Shown here: in pieces, positions 34,020 to 43,522 of the stretch
Numbering within the stretch: position 1 is the first letter of the stretch
Layout of the letters: each line of letters opens with the position of its first letter
Assembly: GCF_014384985.1 (NCBI RefSeq)
Contig: NZ_JACRSX010000013.1
Span: forward strand, 1-64,000
Source: Jutongia huaianensis
Lineage (GTDB): Bacteria; Bacillota; Clostridia; Lachnospirales; Lachnospiraceae
Direction: 5' to 3'
Length of the DNA stretch: 64,000 bases
Made by a program: the position numbers and the translations under genes
Notes under the pieces: generated by a model
Told to the model about the DNA's origin: nothing
Seen by the model: the letters and a program-made list of their open reading frames with translations, nothing else
Database searches by the model: none

Positions 34020-35696
34020 ATGAAGATTGTGTTATGTGTCGTTGTGATCATATTGCTGGTCGGAGTAAAACTATATGTAGACCGGAGAAATTATAAAAAA
34101 CGGATGCGCAAGAGACTTCTGCGGGAATGGGGAAGTCCTATTGAGGATGAATACAGTACAGAAAAGCTTCGGGCAGTTGCGGAGTATTATCGAGACCATG
34201 AACCGTCCATATTTGTGGATGATATTACCTGGAATGATCTGGATATGAACCGGGTATATCAGCAGATGAATCATACGAAGTCAGCAATGGGGCAGGAATA
34301 CTTATATTATCTGTTGCGCTGCCCTGTGACAGATCCGAAGGAGCTGGAGGAAAGGGAACGGCTGATCTCCTTTTTCCGGACAGAGGAGGAAGCACGTTAT
34401 ATGCTTCAGGGAGAGTTTGCCACGATTGGAAAGTCGGGCAATTTTTCTGTTTATGGTTATCTGGACAAGATCAATTTGTTAAAAAGAGAAACGGGAATTT
34501 TTTCCATTATTCAGTTTGTGGCATTTATAGGGGGCGTTATATCATGCTTTTTTGTGCCGGATATGATGATCATGCCGACAGCGGTGATTGCAGCAGTCAA
34601 TATGGTGACATATTATAAAAGAAAAGCACAGATGGAGCAATTTTACCGGTTATTTGCATTTGTTGTGCGGATGATCCGTTTTTCTGAGACGGTATCCGCT
34701 TTGAAAATTAAGGAATTGCAGACATATTTTGACCGGATGAAGGAAAAACAGGGCAAGTTCCGAAAATTTTGCCGGGGAAGCTGGCTTGTGGTTGGCGGCG
34801 GCAGGATGGAAGGGAATATTACCGATATATTGATGGATTATGTCCGTCTTTTGACACATATTGATATTATTAAATTCCAGTCGATGGCAAGAGAAGTGCT
34901 GCGCCTGCAGAAGGATCTCATGGATATTTATGAGACAGTTGGATTTTTGGACAGTATGATTGCTACTGCTTCTTACCGTGAAATGATGCAGGAATGGTGT
35001 GTCCCTAAAATGGAACAGGCGGAAGGAAGAGTGTTTTATCTGGAGGCAGATGAAATTTATCATCCTCTTTTGCAGTCTCCGGTCAAAAATACGATCCATG
35101 CACACCGGAATGTTTTGCTGACAGGCTCTAATGCATCCGGAAAGTCAACCTTCATTAAAACCGTGGCGATCAATGCGATTTTGGCGCAGACGGTGCATAC
35201 TGTGCTGGCAGACCGTTATGAAGCTGTTTATTTCCGGGTTTATTCTTCTATGGCACTCCGGGATGACATTTTGAGCAGTGAGAGTTATTATATGGTAGAG
35301 ATTAAATCCCTCAAGCGGATCGTAGATCAGGCAAAGGAGGAGGGAGAACCGGTACTTTGTTTTATTGATGAGGTACTTCGTGGCACCAATACAGTGGAGC
35401 GTATTGCGGCATCTACGGAGATCTTAAGTGTATTGGCTCAGAAAAATGCACTCTGCTTTGCGGCGACTCATGATATTGAGCTTACGGAGCTTTTGAAGGA
35501 GCAGTATGATAATTATCATTTTGAGGAGCAGGTAGAGGAGGATGATGTGATCTTTGATTACCGTCTCCGGGAGGGCAAAGCTATGACGAGGAATGCCATT
35601 AAGCTTTTGCACATGATCGGGTATGACCAGCATATTGTACAGCGGGCGCAGGAACGTGTGGAAAATTTTGTGGAGACCGGAAGCTGGAAAATGTGA
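34020..35696 (+). CDS. Membrane-associated MutS-family ATPase
   Basis: 558 aa. The C-terminal 200 residues are a MutS domain V-like ATPase: Walker A LTGSNASGKSTFIK (about residue 366), Walker B VLCFIDEVLRGTNTVER and AATHDIEL. The N-terminus has one TM helix (residues 2-20) and a pair near 165-205, and lacks the mismatch-recognition domain, so this is the MutS-related membrane family of unknown role and not mismatch-repair MutS. AGGAAGGGG precedes the ATG. Followed 30 nt later by rnhA. Confidence 0.8.
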   Translation: MKIVLCVVVIILLVGVKLYVDRRNYKKRMRKRLLREWGSPIEDEYSTEKLRAVAEYYRDHEPSIFVDDITWNDLDMNRVYQQMNHTKSAMGQEYLYYLLRCPVTDPKELEERERLISFFRTEEEARYMLQGEFATIGKSGNFSVYGYLDKINLLKRETGIFSIIQFVAFIGGVISCFFVPDMMIMPTAVIAAVNMVTYYKRKAQMEQFYRLFAFVVRMIRFSETVSALKIKELQTYFDRMKEKQGKFRKFCRGSWLVVGGGRMEGNITDILMDYVRLLTHIDIIKFQSMAREVLRLQKDLMDIYETVGFLDSMIATASYREMMQEWCVPKMEQAEGRVFYLEADEIYHPLLQSPVKNTIHAHRNVLLTGSNASGKSTFIKTVAINAILAQTVHTVLADRYEAVYFRVYSSMALRDDILSSESYYMVEIKSLKRIVDQAKEEGEPVLCFIDEVLRGTNTVERIAASTEILSVLAQKNALCFAATHDIELTELLKEQYDNYHFEEQVEEDDVIFDYRLREGKAMTRNAIKLLHMIGYDQHIVQRAQERVENFVETGSWKM

Positions 35697-35726
35697 TCCC
35701 GTAACAGGAAAGGAAGACAGATTAAA

Positions 35727-36203
35727 ATGACGAAAATTACAATGTATACAGACGGAGCAGCCAGAGGAAATCCGGATGGACCGGGAGGCTATGGAACGAT
35801 TTTGTCTTTTGTGGATTCCAAAGGGCAGGAGCATATCAAGGAACTTTCGGCCGGCTATCAGAAGACCACCAATAACCGAATGGAGATGATGGCAGTGATC
35901 GCAGGGATGGAAGCATTAAACAGACCATGTGAGATCACGGTATATTCGGACAGTCAGTATGTGGTGAAGGCGTTTAATGAGCACTGGCTGGATGGCTGGA
36001 TCAAAAAAGGCTGGAAACGCGGAAAAAATGAGCCGGTCAAAAATGTAGATCTGTGGAAACGTCTGCTGGCTGCAATGGAGAAGCATCAGGTATCTTTTCA
36101 GTGGGTCAAAGGACATAATGGACATCCACAGAATGAACGCTGTGATGAGCTTGCCACTACAGCGGCAGATGGAACTGATCTGCTGGTAGATGAGGGAATA
36201 TAA
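35727..36203 (+). CDS. rnhA: Ribonuclease HI
   Basis: 158 aa. The four acidic catalytic residues are visible: Asp9 in MYTDGAARGNP, Glu53 in NNRMEMMA, Asp75 in VYSDSQYVV, and Asp140 in NERCDELA. The basic handle (WIKKGWKRGKNEPVKN) of the E. coli-type enzyme is present. It degrades RNA in RNA-DNA hybrids. AGGAAAGGAAG lies upstream of the ATG. Confidence 0.95.
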   Translation: MTKITMYTDGAARGNPDGPGGYGTILSFVDSKGQEHIKELSAGYQKTTNNRMEMMAVIAGMEALNRPCEITVYSDSQYVVKAFNEHWLDGWIKKGWKRGKNEPVKNVDLWKRLLAAMEKHQVSFQWVKGHNGHPQNERCDELATTAADGTDLLVDEGI

Positions 36204-36271
36204 TAACAACAGAATATTCATGGCAGAATACGGAAATAATACATAACAAATTCAGAAAGGAATGGTTATGT

Positions 36272-36949
36272 ATGAAAGGAAAAGTATTTCGCTATATTAC
36301 CGTATGCTGTGTGTTTCTTGCATTATTTGCCCTTGCCAATTTTTACTGTTATCAGTCCGCCATGAATCAGTTTGAAAAGATGCAGGAGGACTATGAGAGC
36401 CGTGTGGGAGAGCAGGTGCAGGTATATGTGGATAACCGGATGGCAGACCGCGTGGAGCAGCTGGAAAAAAGTGTCCGGGAATCGGTACAGACAGAAAATG
36501 TTTCCAAAACATTATCGGATAGTACAGTGTATCAGGTGCAGAGTCACAATGCATTGACGGATGAGACGGTCACGGAGTATCAGACATTGCCGGAGGAGCT
36601 GGTGGGTTGTGACAGGGAACAGGCGCAGGAATATTGCAGCAAGTACAAAAAGAACATGTCAGCAAAGGAGTTTTTGGATGGTCTGCAGAGTGTCAGTCTG
36701 ATCTCCTTTTCGCCGGAGCGGCTGACCATATGTAAGAATTATGATCAGTCAAAGGTAAAATTTCGTTATTATCTGATCTCAGATGGCACAGAGGTGATCG
36801 CCTATTATGGAGATATGAAAACCGTATATGAGCATACGGGCATTGCGGTTTCCTCACTTTCCAGGAAAGAAAAGCAGCAGCTGAAAAAGGGCATTGAAGT
36901 AAAGGATGAGGAAGAATTGTACGGCATATTGGAAAATTATTCCAGTTGA
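36272..36949 (+). CDS. Membrane-anchored protein with BofC-like C-terminus
   Basis: 225 aa. One N-terminal TM helix (ITVCCVFLALFALANFYCY) leads to an extracytoplasmic coiled-coil-like segment and a C-terminal region ending YLISDGTEVIAYYGDMKTVY ... KKGIEVKDEEELYGILENYS. That ending resembles the BofC C-terminal domain, found in BofC, a forespore regulator of sigma-K activation. The resemblance is by eye only. The stop touches the frame of the next gene. Confidence 0.55.
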   Translation: MKGKVFRYITVCCVFLALFALANFYCYQSAMNQFEKMQEDYESRVGEQVQVYVDNRMADRVEQLEKSVRESVQTENVSKTLSDSTVYQVQSHNALTDETVTEYQTLPEELVGCDREQAQEYCSKYKKNMSAKEFLDGLQSVSLISFSPERLTICKNYDQSKVKFRYYLISDGTEVIAYYGDMKTVYEHTGIAVSSLSRKEKQQLKKGIEVKDEEELYGILENYSS

Positions 36950-36975
36950 CAGATAGAAAAGAAATGGAGAAAAAC

Positions 36976-38238
36976 ATGCAAGAAGAAGTGATCGTGATCG
37001 GTGCCGGTGCATCGGGAATGATGGCGGCGGTGACGGCTGCAGGAGAGGGCTGTAAGGTTCTTGTTCTGGAGCAGCTATCGCAGCCCGGTAAAAAGATATA
37101 TGCGACAGGAAACGGAAAATGCAATTATACCAATGAGCATCAATCGCCGGAATGTTATCGTGGAGAAGAACCGGGATTTATCCGGAAAGCATTGGCGCAT
37201 TTTTCATATCGGGAGACATTGGATACATTCCGTGGGATGGGAATCCTTCCACAGGCAAGAGACGGTTATTATTATCCGGTATCCGGTCAGGCTGCCTCTG
37301 TGGTGGATGCACTGGTACGGCGGATGGAGATGCTTGGGGTGGCCCTTCATACGGAGGAGAGAGTACAGCGTATTACAGACAGGACAGCCAAAGATGGTAC
37401 AGTATATTATCAGGTTCAGACGGACAAGGCTTCGTATGAGACCCGGAATGTGATCCTTGCAGTGGGAGGAAAAGCAGCACCGGTTCACGGCTCCAAAGGG
37501 GATGGCTATAAAATTGCAGAGAAGCTTGGGCTGCAGATTGTTTCTCCGGTTCCGGCCCTGACCTCATGTGTACTGAAGGGAGATTTTACAAAGGAATGGG
37601 CTAAAATACGGGTACGGGGCTGTGTGGAACTCTACAGTAAGGCTGGAGAGCTTCTTGCAAAGGACCGGGGAGAGCTTCAGCTTGTATCCTACGGTCTGTC
37701 CGGGATTCCATGCTTTCAGGTGAGCCGCTATGCCGCCAGAGCATTGGAGCAGGGGGACAGGCCATATCTATTGCTTGATATCCTGCCGGATTATCCGGAG
37801 GAGGAGCTTTGGGAGGAGCTTTCACGCAGGAGAAAGGATTTTGCGTCATATACAGCAGAGCAGGCACTGGAAGGCATGGTGCATCAGATTCTGGGAAGAG
37901 TTCTTCTTAAAAGCCTTGGCTTAAAGCCGAAGGATAAGGCGGGAGAATGGAGTGACCGGGATATCCGCCGGATCGCAGACCGTTTCAAACACTGGAAGGT
38001 TGGCATTGAGCGGGTCAACGGATTTGATTTTGCACAGGTGACGGCAGGAGGAGTTCTTACAAGTCAGCTTGATCCGGATACCATGGAGGTGTGCAGATAT
38101 CCGGGGCTTTATATAACGGGAGAGCTTCTGGATGTGGATGGAATCTGCGGGGGATATAATCTACAGTGGGCATGGACCAGCGGTTATCTCGCAGGAATGG
38201 CAGTTGCGAATCAGGAAAGGAATGCAGGAAGATCATGA
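36976..38238 (+). CDS. HI0933/YhiN-type flavoprotein oxidoreductase
   Basis: 420 aa. Rossmann FAD site VIVIGAGASGMMAAVTAAGE at the N-terminus, KKIYATGNGKCNYTNEH of the HI0933 family, and the closing DGICGGYNLQWAWTSGYLAG. Family members bind FAD; the reaction is unknown. ATG 36976 is 7 nt after GGAG; an earlier in-frame TTG at 36946 lacks one. Its stop overlaps the start of the next FAD protein (ATGA), so two flavoproteins are coupled. Confidence 0.88.
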   Translation: MQEEVIVIGAGASGMMAAVTAAGEGCKVLVLEQLSQPGKKIYATGNGKCNYTNEHQSPECYRGEEPGFIRKALAHFSYRETLDTFRGMGILPQARDGYYYPVSGQAASVVDALVRRMEMLGVALHTEERVQRITDRTAKDGTVYYQVQTDKASYETRNVILAVGGKAAPVHGSKGDGYKIAEKLGLQIVSPVPALTSCVLKGDFTKEWAKIRVRGCVELYSKAGELLAKDRGELQLVSYGLSGIPCFQVSRYAARALEQGDRPYLLLDILPDYPEEELWEELSRRRKDFASYTAEQALEGMVHQILGRVLLKSLGLKPKDKAGEWSDRDIRRIADRFKHWKVGIERVNGFDFAQVTAGGVLTSQLDPDTMEVCRYPGLYITGELLDVDGICGGYNLQWAWTSGYLAGMAVANQERNAGRS

Positions 38239-39902
38239 TCAAGATTTCACAGATCAAGGTTTCTTTGGATAAAATTTGTCAGAAGGCTCCGGCAGAGCTT
38301 GTCAAAAAAGGAATCATTGGAGAGGAAGAAAAGCAGCTTGTCCGGCGGGCAGCAGCAAAGCAGCTACATATCAGGGAGGAAGAAATGAAAGAATTTCAGA
38401 TTCTCCGGAGATCGATGGATGCCAGAAAGAAGCATCAGATGCAGTATATTTATCAAGTGGTTTTTCAGATACCTCATGAAGAAAAGGTACTTCGCCGTTA
38501 TGGAAAAAACGATGCGGTAATATGGAAGGGATTTGGAAACGGGGCTGCAAAGGAGTCAGAGAAAGAAGCTGTGAATGCAGCATCTGTACCAGATATCGGA
38601 CAGAGAAAACGACCGGTCATTGTGGGGATGGGACCGGCCGGATTATTTGCGGCATTGGAGTTAGCAGAGCATGGAGCCGCACCTCTTGTACTGGAGAGGG
38701 GCTGCGAGGTAGAAAAACGCCGGAAAAAGGTGTCCCGGTTTTGGGACACCGGCGAGCTGGATGAAAATTGTAATGTACAGTTTGGGGAAGGGGGAGCAGG
38801 AACCTTCTCCGATGGAAAGCTGAATACACTGGTCAAGGATCCCACAGGGCGGGGCAGAAGAGTAATGGAAACCTTTGTGCGGTTTGGTGCCCCGGAGGAA
38901 ATCCTTTATCTGCAAAAGCCACATATTGGTACAGACCTGTTGGGACAGGTCGTACGAAATATCCGGGAACATATTCGGGAGCTGGGAGGAGAGGTGCTTT
39001 TTGAAACACAGTTCCTTCGGGCAATATGGCAGGAGGATACGCTTGAGGAAATCGTATATCTTCGGAATGGCAGAGAGGAGCATCTGGAATGTGACACTTT
39101 GATCCTGGCAACGGGGCATAGTGCCAGAGACACGGTAAAGACGTTATATGACAGCGGAATCCTTATGGAGGCGAAGCCATTTGCAGTAGGAGTACGGGTG
39201 GAGCATCCACAGGAGATGATCGGTCGGAACCAGTATGGAGATCTGTACGAAAAACTACCCACTGCAGATTACAAGCTGACCTACAATACCGGAGAAAAAC
39301 GAGGCGTGTATTCGTTCTGTATGTGTCCCGGTGGATATATCGTCAATGCCTCTTCGGAAAAGGGACGTCTGGCGGTAAACGGAATGAGTAACCATGCCAG
39401 AGACGGGCGCAATGCCAACAGTGCCATTGTAGTCACGGTGGATCCTTCTGATTTTGGAGGACGTGATCCGCTGGCAGGGATTGCCTTTCAGAGAAAATGG
39501 GAAGAGGCGGCGTACAAAGCCGGTCAGGGAAAGATCCCGGTACAGCTTTTTGGTGACTTTTGTGCCGGAAGGAAAAGCACCGGACTGGGACAGGTGATTC
39601 CGTCTATTAAGGGACAATATGCGCTGGCAAATGTCCGGGAGGTCATTCCGGGCTTTGTGGGAGATGCCATCGAGGAAGGCTTTGGAGCTTTTGACCGACG
39701 GATTCATGGATTTGCCCGTGAAGATGCGGTTCTGGCAGGAATCGAAAGCAGAACATCTTCTCCGGTGCGGATATGCAGAGATGAGTCTTTGCAGGCGAAT
39801 ATCCGGGGGATTTATCCATGTGGAGAGGGTGCCGGATATGCTGGCGGGATCACTTCTGCCGCGATGGATGGAATCCGTGTGGCGGAGAGCCTGATCAAGT
39901 GA
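38235..39902 (+). CDS. FAD-dependent dehydrogenase (COG2509 type)
   Basis: 555 aa. The N-terminal 100 residues form a small basic domain (KKHQMQYIYQVVFQIP), followed by the FAD site PVIVGMGPAGLFAALELAEH, the FGEGGAGTFSDGKLNT block diagnostic of this family and the closing CGEGAGYAGGITSAAMDGIR. The reaction is not established. Overlaps the upstream flavoprotein gene by 4 nt and precedes the DUF896 gene. Confidence 0.88.
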   Translation: MIKISQIKVSLDKICQKAPAELVKKGIIGEEEKQLVRRAAAKQLHIREEEMKEFQILRRSMDARKKHQMQYIYQVVFQIPHEEKVLRRYGKNDAVIWKGFGNGAAKESEKEAVNAASVPDIGQRKRPVIVGMGPAGLFAALELAEHGAAPLVLERGCEVEKRRKKVSRFWDTGELDENCNVQFGEGGAGTFSDGKLNTLVKDPTGRGRRVMETFVRFGAPEEILYLQKPHIGTDLLGQVVRNIREHIRELGGEVLFETQFLRAIWQEDTLEEIVYLRNGREEHLECDTLILATGHSARDTVKTLYDSGILMEAKPFAVGVRVEHPQEMIGRNQYGDLYEKLPTADYKLTYNTGEKRGVYSFCMCPGGYIVNASSEKGRLAVNGMSNHARDGRNANSAIVVTVDPSDFGGRDPLAGIAFQRKWEEAAYKAGQGKIPVQLFGDFCAGRKSTGLGQVIPSIKGQYALANVREVIPGFVGDAIEEGFGAFDRRIHGFAREDAVLAGIESRTSSPVRICRDESLQANIRGIYPCGEGAGYAGGITSAAMDGIRVAESLIK

Positions 39903-39927
39903 AAATAAATAAGAAATGGAGATTATC

Positions 39928-40167
39928 ATGGACGAAAAGGGAATTCAGAGAATTAATGAACTGGCACATAAAGCAAAAGCAGAGGGGCTTACCGCTGCTG
40001 AAAAGGCAGAACAGAAAAAGCTGCGCCAGAAATTTCTGGCGGATATCCGCGCAAATGTACGGTCACAGTTAAATAATATTTCTGTCATCGAGAAGGATGG
40101 CAGTATTACAGATCTTGGAGAGACCATTGGCAAAAAGAAACCGGTTCGTCTGGAGGATGCAGAATGA
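39928..40167 (+). CDS. DUF896 protein (YnzC/UPF0291)
   Basis: 79 aa. RINELAHKAKAEGLTAAEKA and QKFLADIRANVRSQLNN form the two-helix core of DUF896, a small cytosolic protein linked to SOS control in Bacillus (YnzC is in the yneA operon) but of unknown function. GGAG precedes the ATG. The stop overlaps the next gene start (ATGA). Confidence 0.9.
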   Translation: MDEKGIQRINELAHKAKAEGLTAAEKAEQKKLRQKFLADIRANVRSQLNNISVIEKDGSITDLGETIGKKKPVRLEDAE

Positions 40168-40733
40168 CGAAGAAGGAAGCCAGAGAGATTATGAAAAAGC
40201 TCCGCCGGGAGATGAGCGATCAGGAGCGCAGCCGTCAGAATCAGGAGATTCGTGAGCAGCTTCTGGCAGATCCCGTATGGAGGGAGGTATCCTGGTTTTA
40301 TCCGTTTGTGTCCTATGGAACAGAGGTGGATACAAAAGAGCTCATCCGGGGGCTTTTCGCTGAGCAGAAACAGGGACGCCGGATTCATGTGGCAGTTCCA
40401 AGGGTTGCCGGCAGGGAAATGGACTTTTACGAGATTCACGATATGACCGATCTGCAGCCCGGTTATCAGGGAATTTTGGAGCCGGCAGAGTATTGCCCGA
40501 AGGTAGAAGCAACGGAAGGAATGATGCTATTGCCGGGACTTGCCTTTGACAGAGAAGGACACCGTGTGGGATATGGTGGCGGATATTATGACCGTTATCT
40601 TGCCCGTTTTGAGGGGACGTCTTTACATTTATATGCGGTCGCTTATGACTTTCAGATCGTGGATCATATTGAGGCGGAAGAGCATGATATTCCGCCACAC
40701 AGGATCATCACTTCACAGAACAAACACAATTAA
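40164..40733 (+). CDS. 5-formyltetrahydrofolate cyclo-ligase
   Basis: 189 aa. KLRREMSDQERSRQNQEIRE at the N-terminus, then the ATP-binding LLPGLAFDREGHRVGYGGGY and YDRYL. The enzyme converts 5-formyl-THF to 5,10-methenyl-THF with ATP, returning the folate to the one-carbon pool. Last gene of a coupled four-gene run that starts at 36976. Confidence 0.93.
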   Translation: MTKKEAREIMKKLRREMSDQERSRQNQEIREQLLADPVWREVSWFYPFVSYGTEVDTKELIRGLFAEQKQGRRIHVAVPRVAGREMDFYEIHDMTDLQPGYQGILEPAEYCPKVEATEGMMLLPGLAFDREGHRVGYGGGYYDRYLARFEGTSLHLYAVAYDFQIVDHIEAEEHDIPPHRIITSQNKHN

Positions 40734-40814
40734 AACACGTTTTCTTCATAATCACATCACAAAGGAAACATAATTCGTTGCTAGAATGACATCATAAGAT
40801 AAAACAAACGGCGA

Positions 40815-40843
40815 TATAATGAGTTCTAAAGAACTCATATCAG
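40815..40843 (+). promoter_or_regulatory. Palindrome overlapping a -10 element upstream of htrA
   Basis: ATGAGTTCT-aa-AGAACTCAT (40819-40838), extended by GATAT/ATATC with a bulge, overlaps TATAAT at 40815-40820. No good -35 is seen. It could be an operator, or a leader hairpin at the 5' end of the htrA mRNA. Confidence 0.5.
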
Positions 40844-40892
40844 GAGTTTAGCCGTATTAGAGAAGAGTAAGGAACGGAAGGGAGAGATTGTG

Positions 40893-42215
40893 ATGAGAAA
40901 ACAGGATTTAGCAAAGGTGGCAGCGTATGCTGCAGTGTTTGGACTGGTAGGAGGCGTGACATTTGAGGGGGTTAACTATACCGCCAATCATTTCATTGGA
41001 AGTGCAGCGGTAGAAAGCACCGCTACGCCGGCAAGCAAATTAAAAACAACTACGACTTCAACAGGAAGCAGTGATGGAAGCTCCGAAGGTGTATCCACAG
41101 TAGCAGCTAATGTGCTTCCGTCTATTGTAGCCATTGATGTAACAGTTCAGGAAAATACACAGGATGTATTTGGCAGAAACTATTCTCAGGAATCATCCGG
41201 AAGCGGCTCCGGTATTATCGTAGCGCAGGATGACAGTAATCTTTATATTGCAACGAACAATCACGTTGTACAGAATGCCACCAGCGTATCCGTAAAATTT
41301 AATGACGACAGTACTTATACTGCAAGCGTCAAGGGAACCGACACAGACTCCGACCTGGCAGTGGTTGAGATACCGATGAAGGATCTGTCCAGTGACACCA
41401 AAAATAATATCAAGGTGGCAACCCTTGGAGATTCTACCAAGGTAAAGATTGGAGAACAGTCTATCGCCATCGGTAATGCACTGGGTTATGGTACTTCTGT
41501 TACCGTTGGATATATCAGTGCGGTTGACAGAGAGGTTGCCTCTGAGGATGTCAATATGAAGCTGCTTCAGACAGATGCTGCGATCAATCCCGGCAACAGC
41601 GGTGGTGCTCTTGTGGATGATGAGGGCAAGGTTATCGGCATCAATTCTGCAAAATATTCTGACACTTCTGTAGAGGGTATGGGCTTTGCCATCCCAATCT
41701 CTACAGCAGTTCCGATCATCAATGATATTATTGATGCACAGCAGGTATCTGAGGATAAACAGGCATATCTGGGCATCAAAGGAACCGATGTTTCCAGTGA
41801 GATTTCCCAGTATTACAATATGCCGGAAGGAATTTATGTAGGCAAAGTTACAAAGGATTCTCCTGCCGGAAAAGCCGGTATCAAGACAGGCGATATCATT
41901 GTCAAATTTAACGGAAATGAGACAACAACCATGGATGGTCTGAAGGATCGTCTGGGACGCTGCAAAGCCGGAGATACTGTGGAGGTTGTTGTAAAGAGAG
42001 CAGATAACGGTGATTATAAAGAGGTTACCATGAAAGTAAAGCTTGGTAAGAAATCAGATTCCACAGATGACCAGAGTAATGACAGCCAAAGTAATGACAA
42101 CCAGAGTGGAAACAGCAGTCAGAACGGCTCCCAGAATAATGATGGAAATCAAAATGGAAATAATTCCCAGAATGGAAACGGATATAGTAACGGGTGGGGG
42201 TCCTTCTTCAATTAA
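40893..42215 (+). CDS. HtrA/DegP-type serine protease with PDZ domain
   Basis: 440 aa, signal-anchored (VAAYAAVFGLVGGVTF). Trypsin-like domain with catalytic His in TNNHVV (about 124), Asp in TDSDLAVVE and Ser in NPGNSGGAL (about 235); a PDZ domain follows (residues about 300-380). The C-terminal 50 residues are an Asn/Gln/Ser-rich disordered tail, unusual for the family. It degrades or chaperones misfolded envelope proteins. ATG 40893 follows GGGAGAG. Confidence 0.92.
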   Translation: MRKQDLAKVAAYAAVFGLVGGVTFEGVNYTANHFIGSAAVESTATPASKLKTTTTSTGSSDGSSEGVSTVAANVLPSIVAIDVTVQENTQDVFGRNYSQESSGSGSGIIVAQDDSNLYIATNNHVVQNATSVSVKFNDDSTYTASVKGTDTDSDLAVVEIPMKDLSSDTKNNIKVATLGDSTKVKIGEQSIAIGNALGYGTSVTVGYISAVDREVASEDVNMKLLQTDAAINPGNSGGALVDDEGKVIGINSAKYSDTSVEGMGFAIPISTAVPIINDIIDAQQVSEDKQAYLGIKGTDVSSEISQYYNMPEGIYVGKVTKDSPAGKAGIKTGDIIVKFNGNETTTMDGLKDRLGRCKAGDTVEVVVKRADNGDYKEVTMKVKLGKKSDSTDDQSNDSQSNDNQSGNSSQNGSQNNDGNQNGNNSQNGNGYSNGWGSFFN

Positions 42216-42271
42216 AGAAGGCGAACCATTTTGAAAAAGCCGCATACCATAATCTATAAATTGTTTGTGCA

Positions 42272-42305
42272 AAAGAGGATACCCACAGGGGTGTCCTCTT
42301 TTTTG
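42272..42305 (+). terminator. Terminator after htrA
   Basis: AAGAGGATACCC pairs with GGGGTGTCCTCTT around ACA, followed by TTTT. Confidence 0.75.
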
Positions 42306-42326
42306 TACAGAAAGGGCAGGTATCAT

Positions 42327-43334
42327 ATGAAACGTATCTGGAAAAAGACGCTTTGCGTTGGTATGACGGCGGTGATGATGGTGGGTGCTTTGTCGGGCTG
42401 TGGCAAGCAGGATAAAGAGCTTACTACGATCCGTCTCAACGAGGTGGCACACTCTATCTTTTATGCACCGCAGTATGTGGCGATTGAAAAGGGGTATTTT
42501 GAGGACGAAGGGATTGCATTGGAGCTGACCAATGGAATGGGGGCAGACAATGTAATGACTGCAGTGGTTTCCGGGGAGGCAGACATAGGATTTATGGGTT
42601 CCGAGTCCTCTATTTATGTGTATCAGGAGGGCGCAAAGGACTACATTGTGAATTTCGCCCAGTTGACCAATCGTGCCGGTAATTTCCTGGTGGCAAAGAC
42701 AAAGGATGACTCCTTTGACTGGAGCAAGCTGAAGGGGAAGACTGTACTGGGCGGCCGGGATGGCGGTATGCCGGAGATGGTATTTGAATATGTATTAAAG
42801 AAAAATGGCATTGATCCGAAAAAAGATCTGAAAATTGTTAAAAATATTGACTTTGGTCTCACAGCACAGGCATATGCTTCCGGACAGGGAGACTATACCG
42901 TGGAATTTGAACCATTTGCTGCTTCTTTGGAGGCTGACAAGAAAGGTGTCGTTGTGGCATCTCTTGGGGAAGCCAGCGGTGATGTTCCTTACACGGCTTA
43001 TTCTGCCAAAAAAAGTTATATGAAGGATCATCAGAAGGAGCTTCTTGCTTTCACGAAGGCGGTACAGAAGGGAATGGATTTTGTGCAGAGCCACACTCCG
43101 GAAGAAATTGCAAAGGTGATCGCACCACAGTTCCCGGAGACGGACGAGAAGGCTTTGGTTACTGTGGTAAAGCGTTATTATGACCAGGGAACCTGGAAGG
43201 AAAATCTGGTCTTTGAAAAAGCCAGCTTTGAGCTTTTACAGGATATTCTGCAGGATGCGGGAGTATTGAAGGACCGGTTGTCCTATGATGATCTGGTAGA
43301 TACGCAGCTCGCAAAGGATGCGGCCGGAAAATAA
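42327..43334 (+). CDS. NMT1/THI5-type ABC substrate-binding lipoprotein
   Basis: 335 aa. Lipobox GALSGC near residue 25. The NMT1/SsuA-like fold is shown by HSIFYAPQYVAIEKGYFEDE, SGEADIGFMGSESSIYVYQ and LKGKTVLGGRDGGMPEMV. Relatives bind thiamine precursors, sulfonates, nitrate or riboflavin. No permease or ATPase gene is adjacent, so the transporter is encoded elsewhere or lost. GGGCAGG lies upstream of the ATG. Confidence 0.82.
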   Translation: MKRIWKKTLCVGMTAVMMVGALSGCGKQDKELTTIRLNEVAHSIFYAPQYVAIEKGYFEDEGIALELTNGMGADNVMTAVVSGEADIGFMGSESSIYVYQEGAKDYIVNFAQLTNRAGNFLVAKTKDDSFDWSKLKGKTVLGGRDGGMPEMVFEYVLKKNGIDPKKDLKIVKNIDFGLTAQAYASGQGDYTVEFEPFAASLEADKKGVVVASLGEASGDVPYTAYSAKKSYMKDHQKELLAFTKAVQKGMDFVQSHTPEEIAKVIAPQFPETDEKALVTVVKRYYDQGTWKENLVFEKASFELLQDILQDAGVLKDRLSYDDLVDTQLAKDAAGK

Positions 43335-43366
43335 GTGGAAATTCATCTTCGGTTATTATAAAACGA

Positions 43367-43403
43367 AAAGGAGGACCTCCATGCAGGGGGTCTTCTTTTT
43401 TCG
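43367..43403 (+). terminator. Terminator after NMT1 lipoprotein
   Basis: AAAAGGAGGACCTCC and GGGGGTCTTCTTTT form a stem with a few mismatches around ATGCA, running into T6. Confidence 0.7.
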
Positions 43404-43443
43404 TAGAAAATTATAGAAGTAGCACAGATAATAAATATTATTG

Positions 43444-43472
43444 TTGACATATTATATATATAGTGCTAATGT
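43444..43472 (+). promoter_or_regulatory. Promoter of CBM surface protein gene
   Basis: TTGACA, 17-nt spacer, TAATGT, 51 nt before the ATG. Confidence 0.65.
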
Positions 43473-43522
43473 AAAACACACAACGATAGGTTTGCAGAAA
43501 AAGTATAATTAAGGAGGTACTT

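Noticed and set aside
34020..35696. DNA mismatch repair gene mutS/mutS2
   Set aside because: No mismatch-recognition, Smr or clamp domain in the expected places, and TM helices are present.
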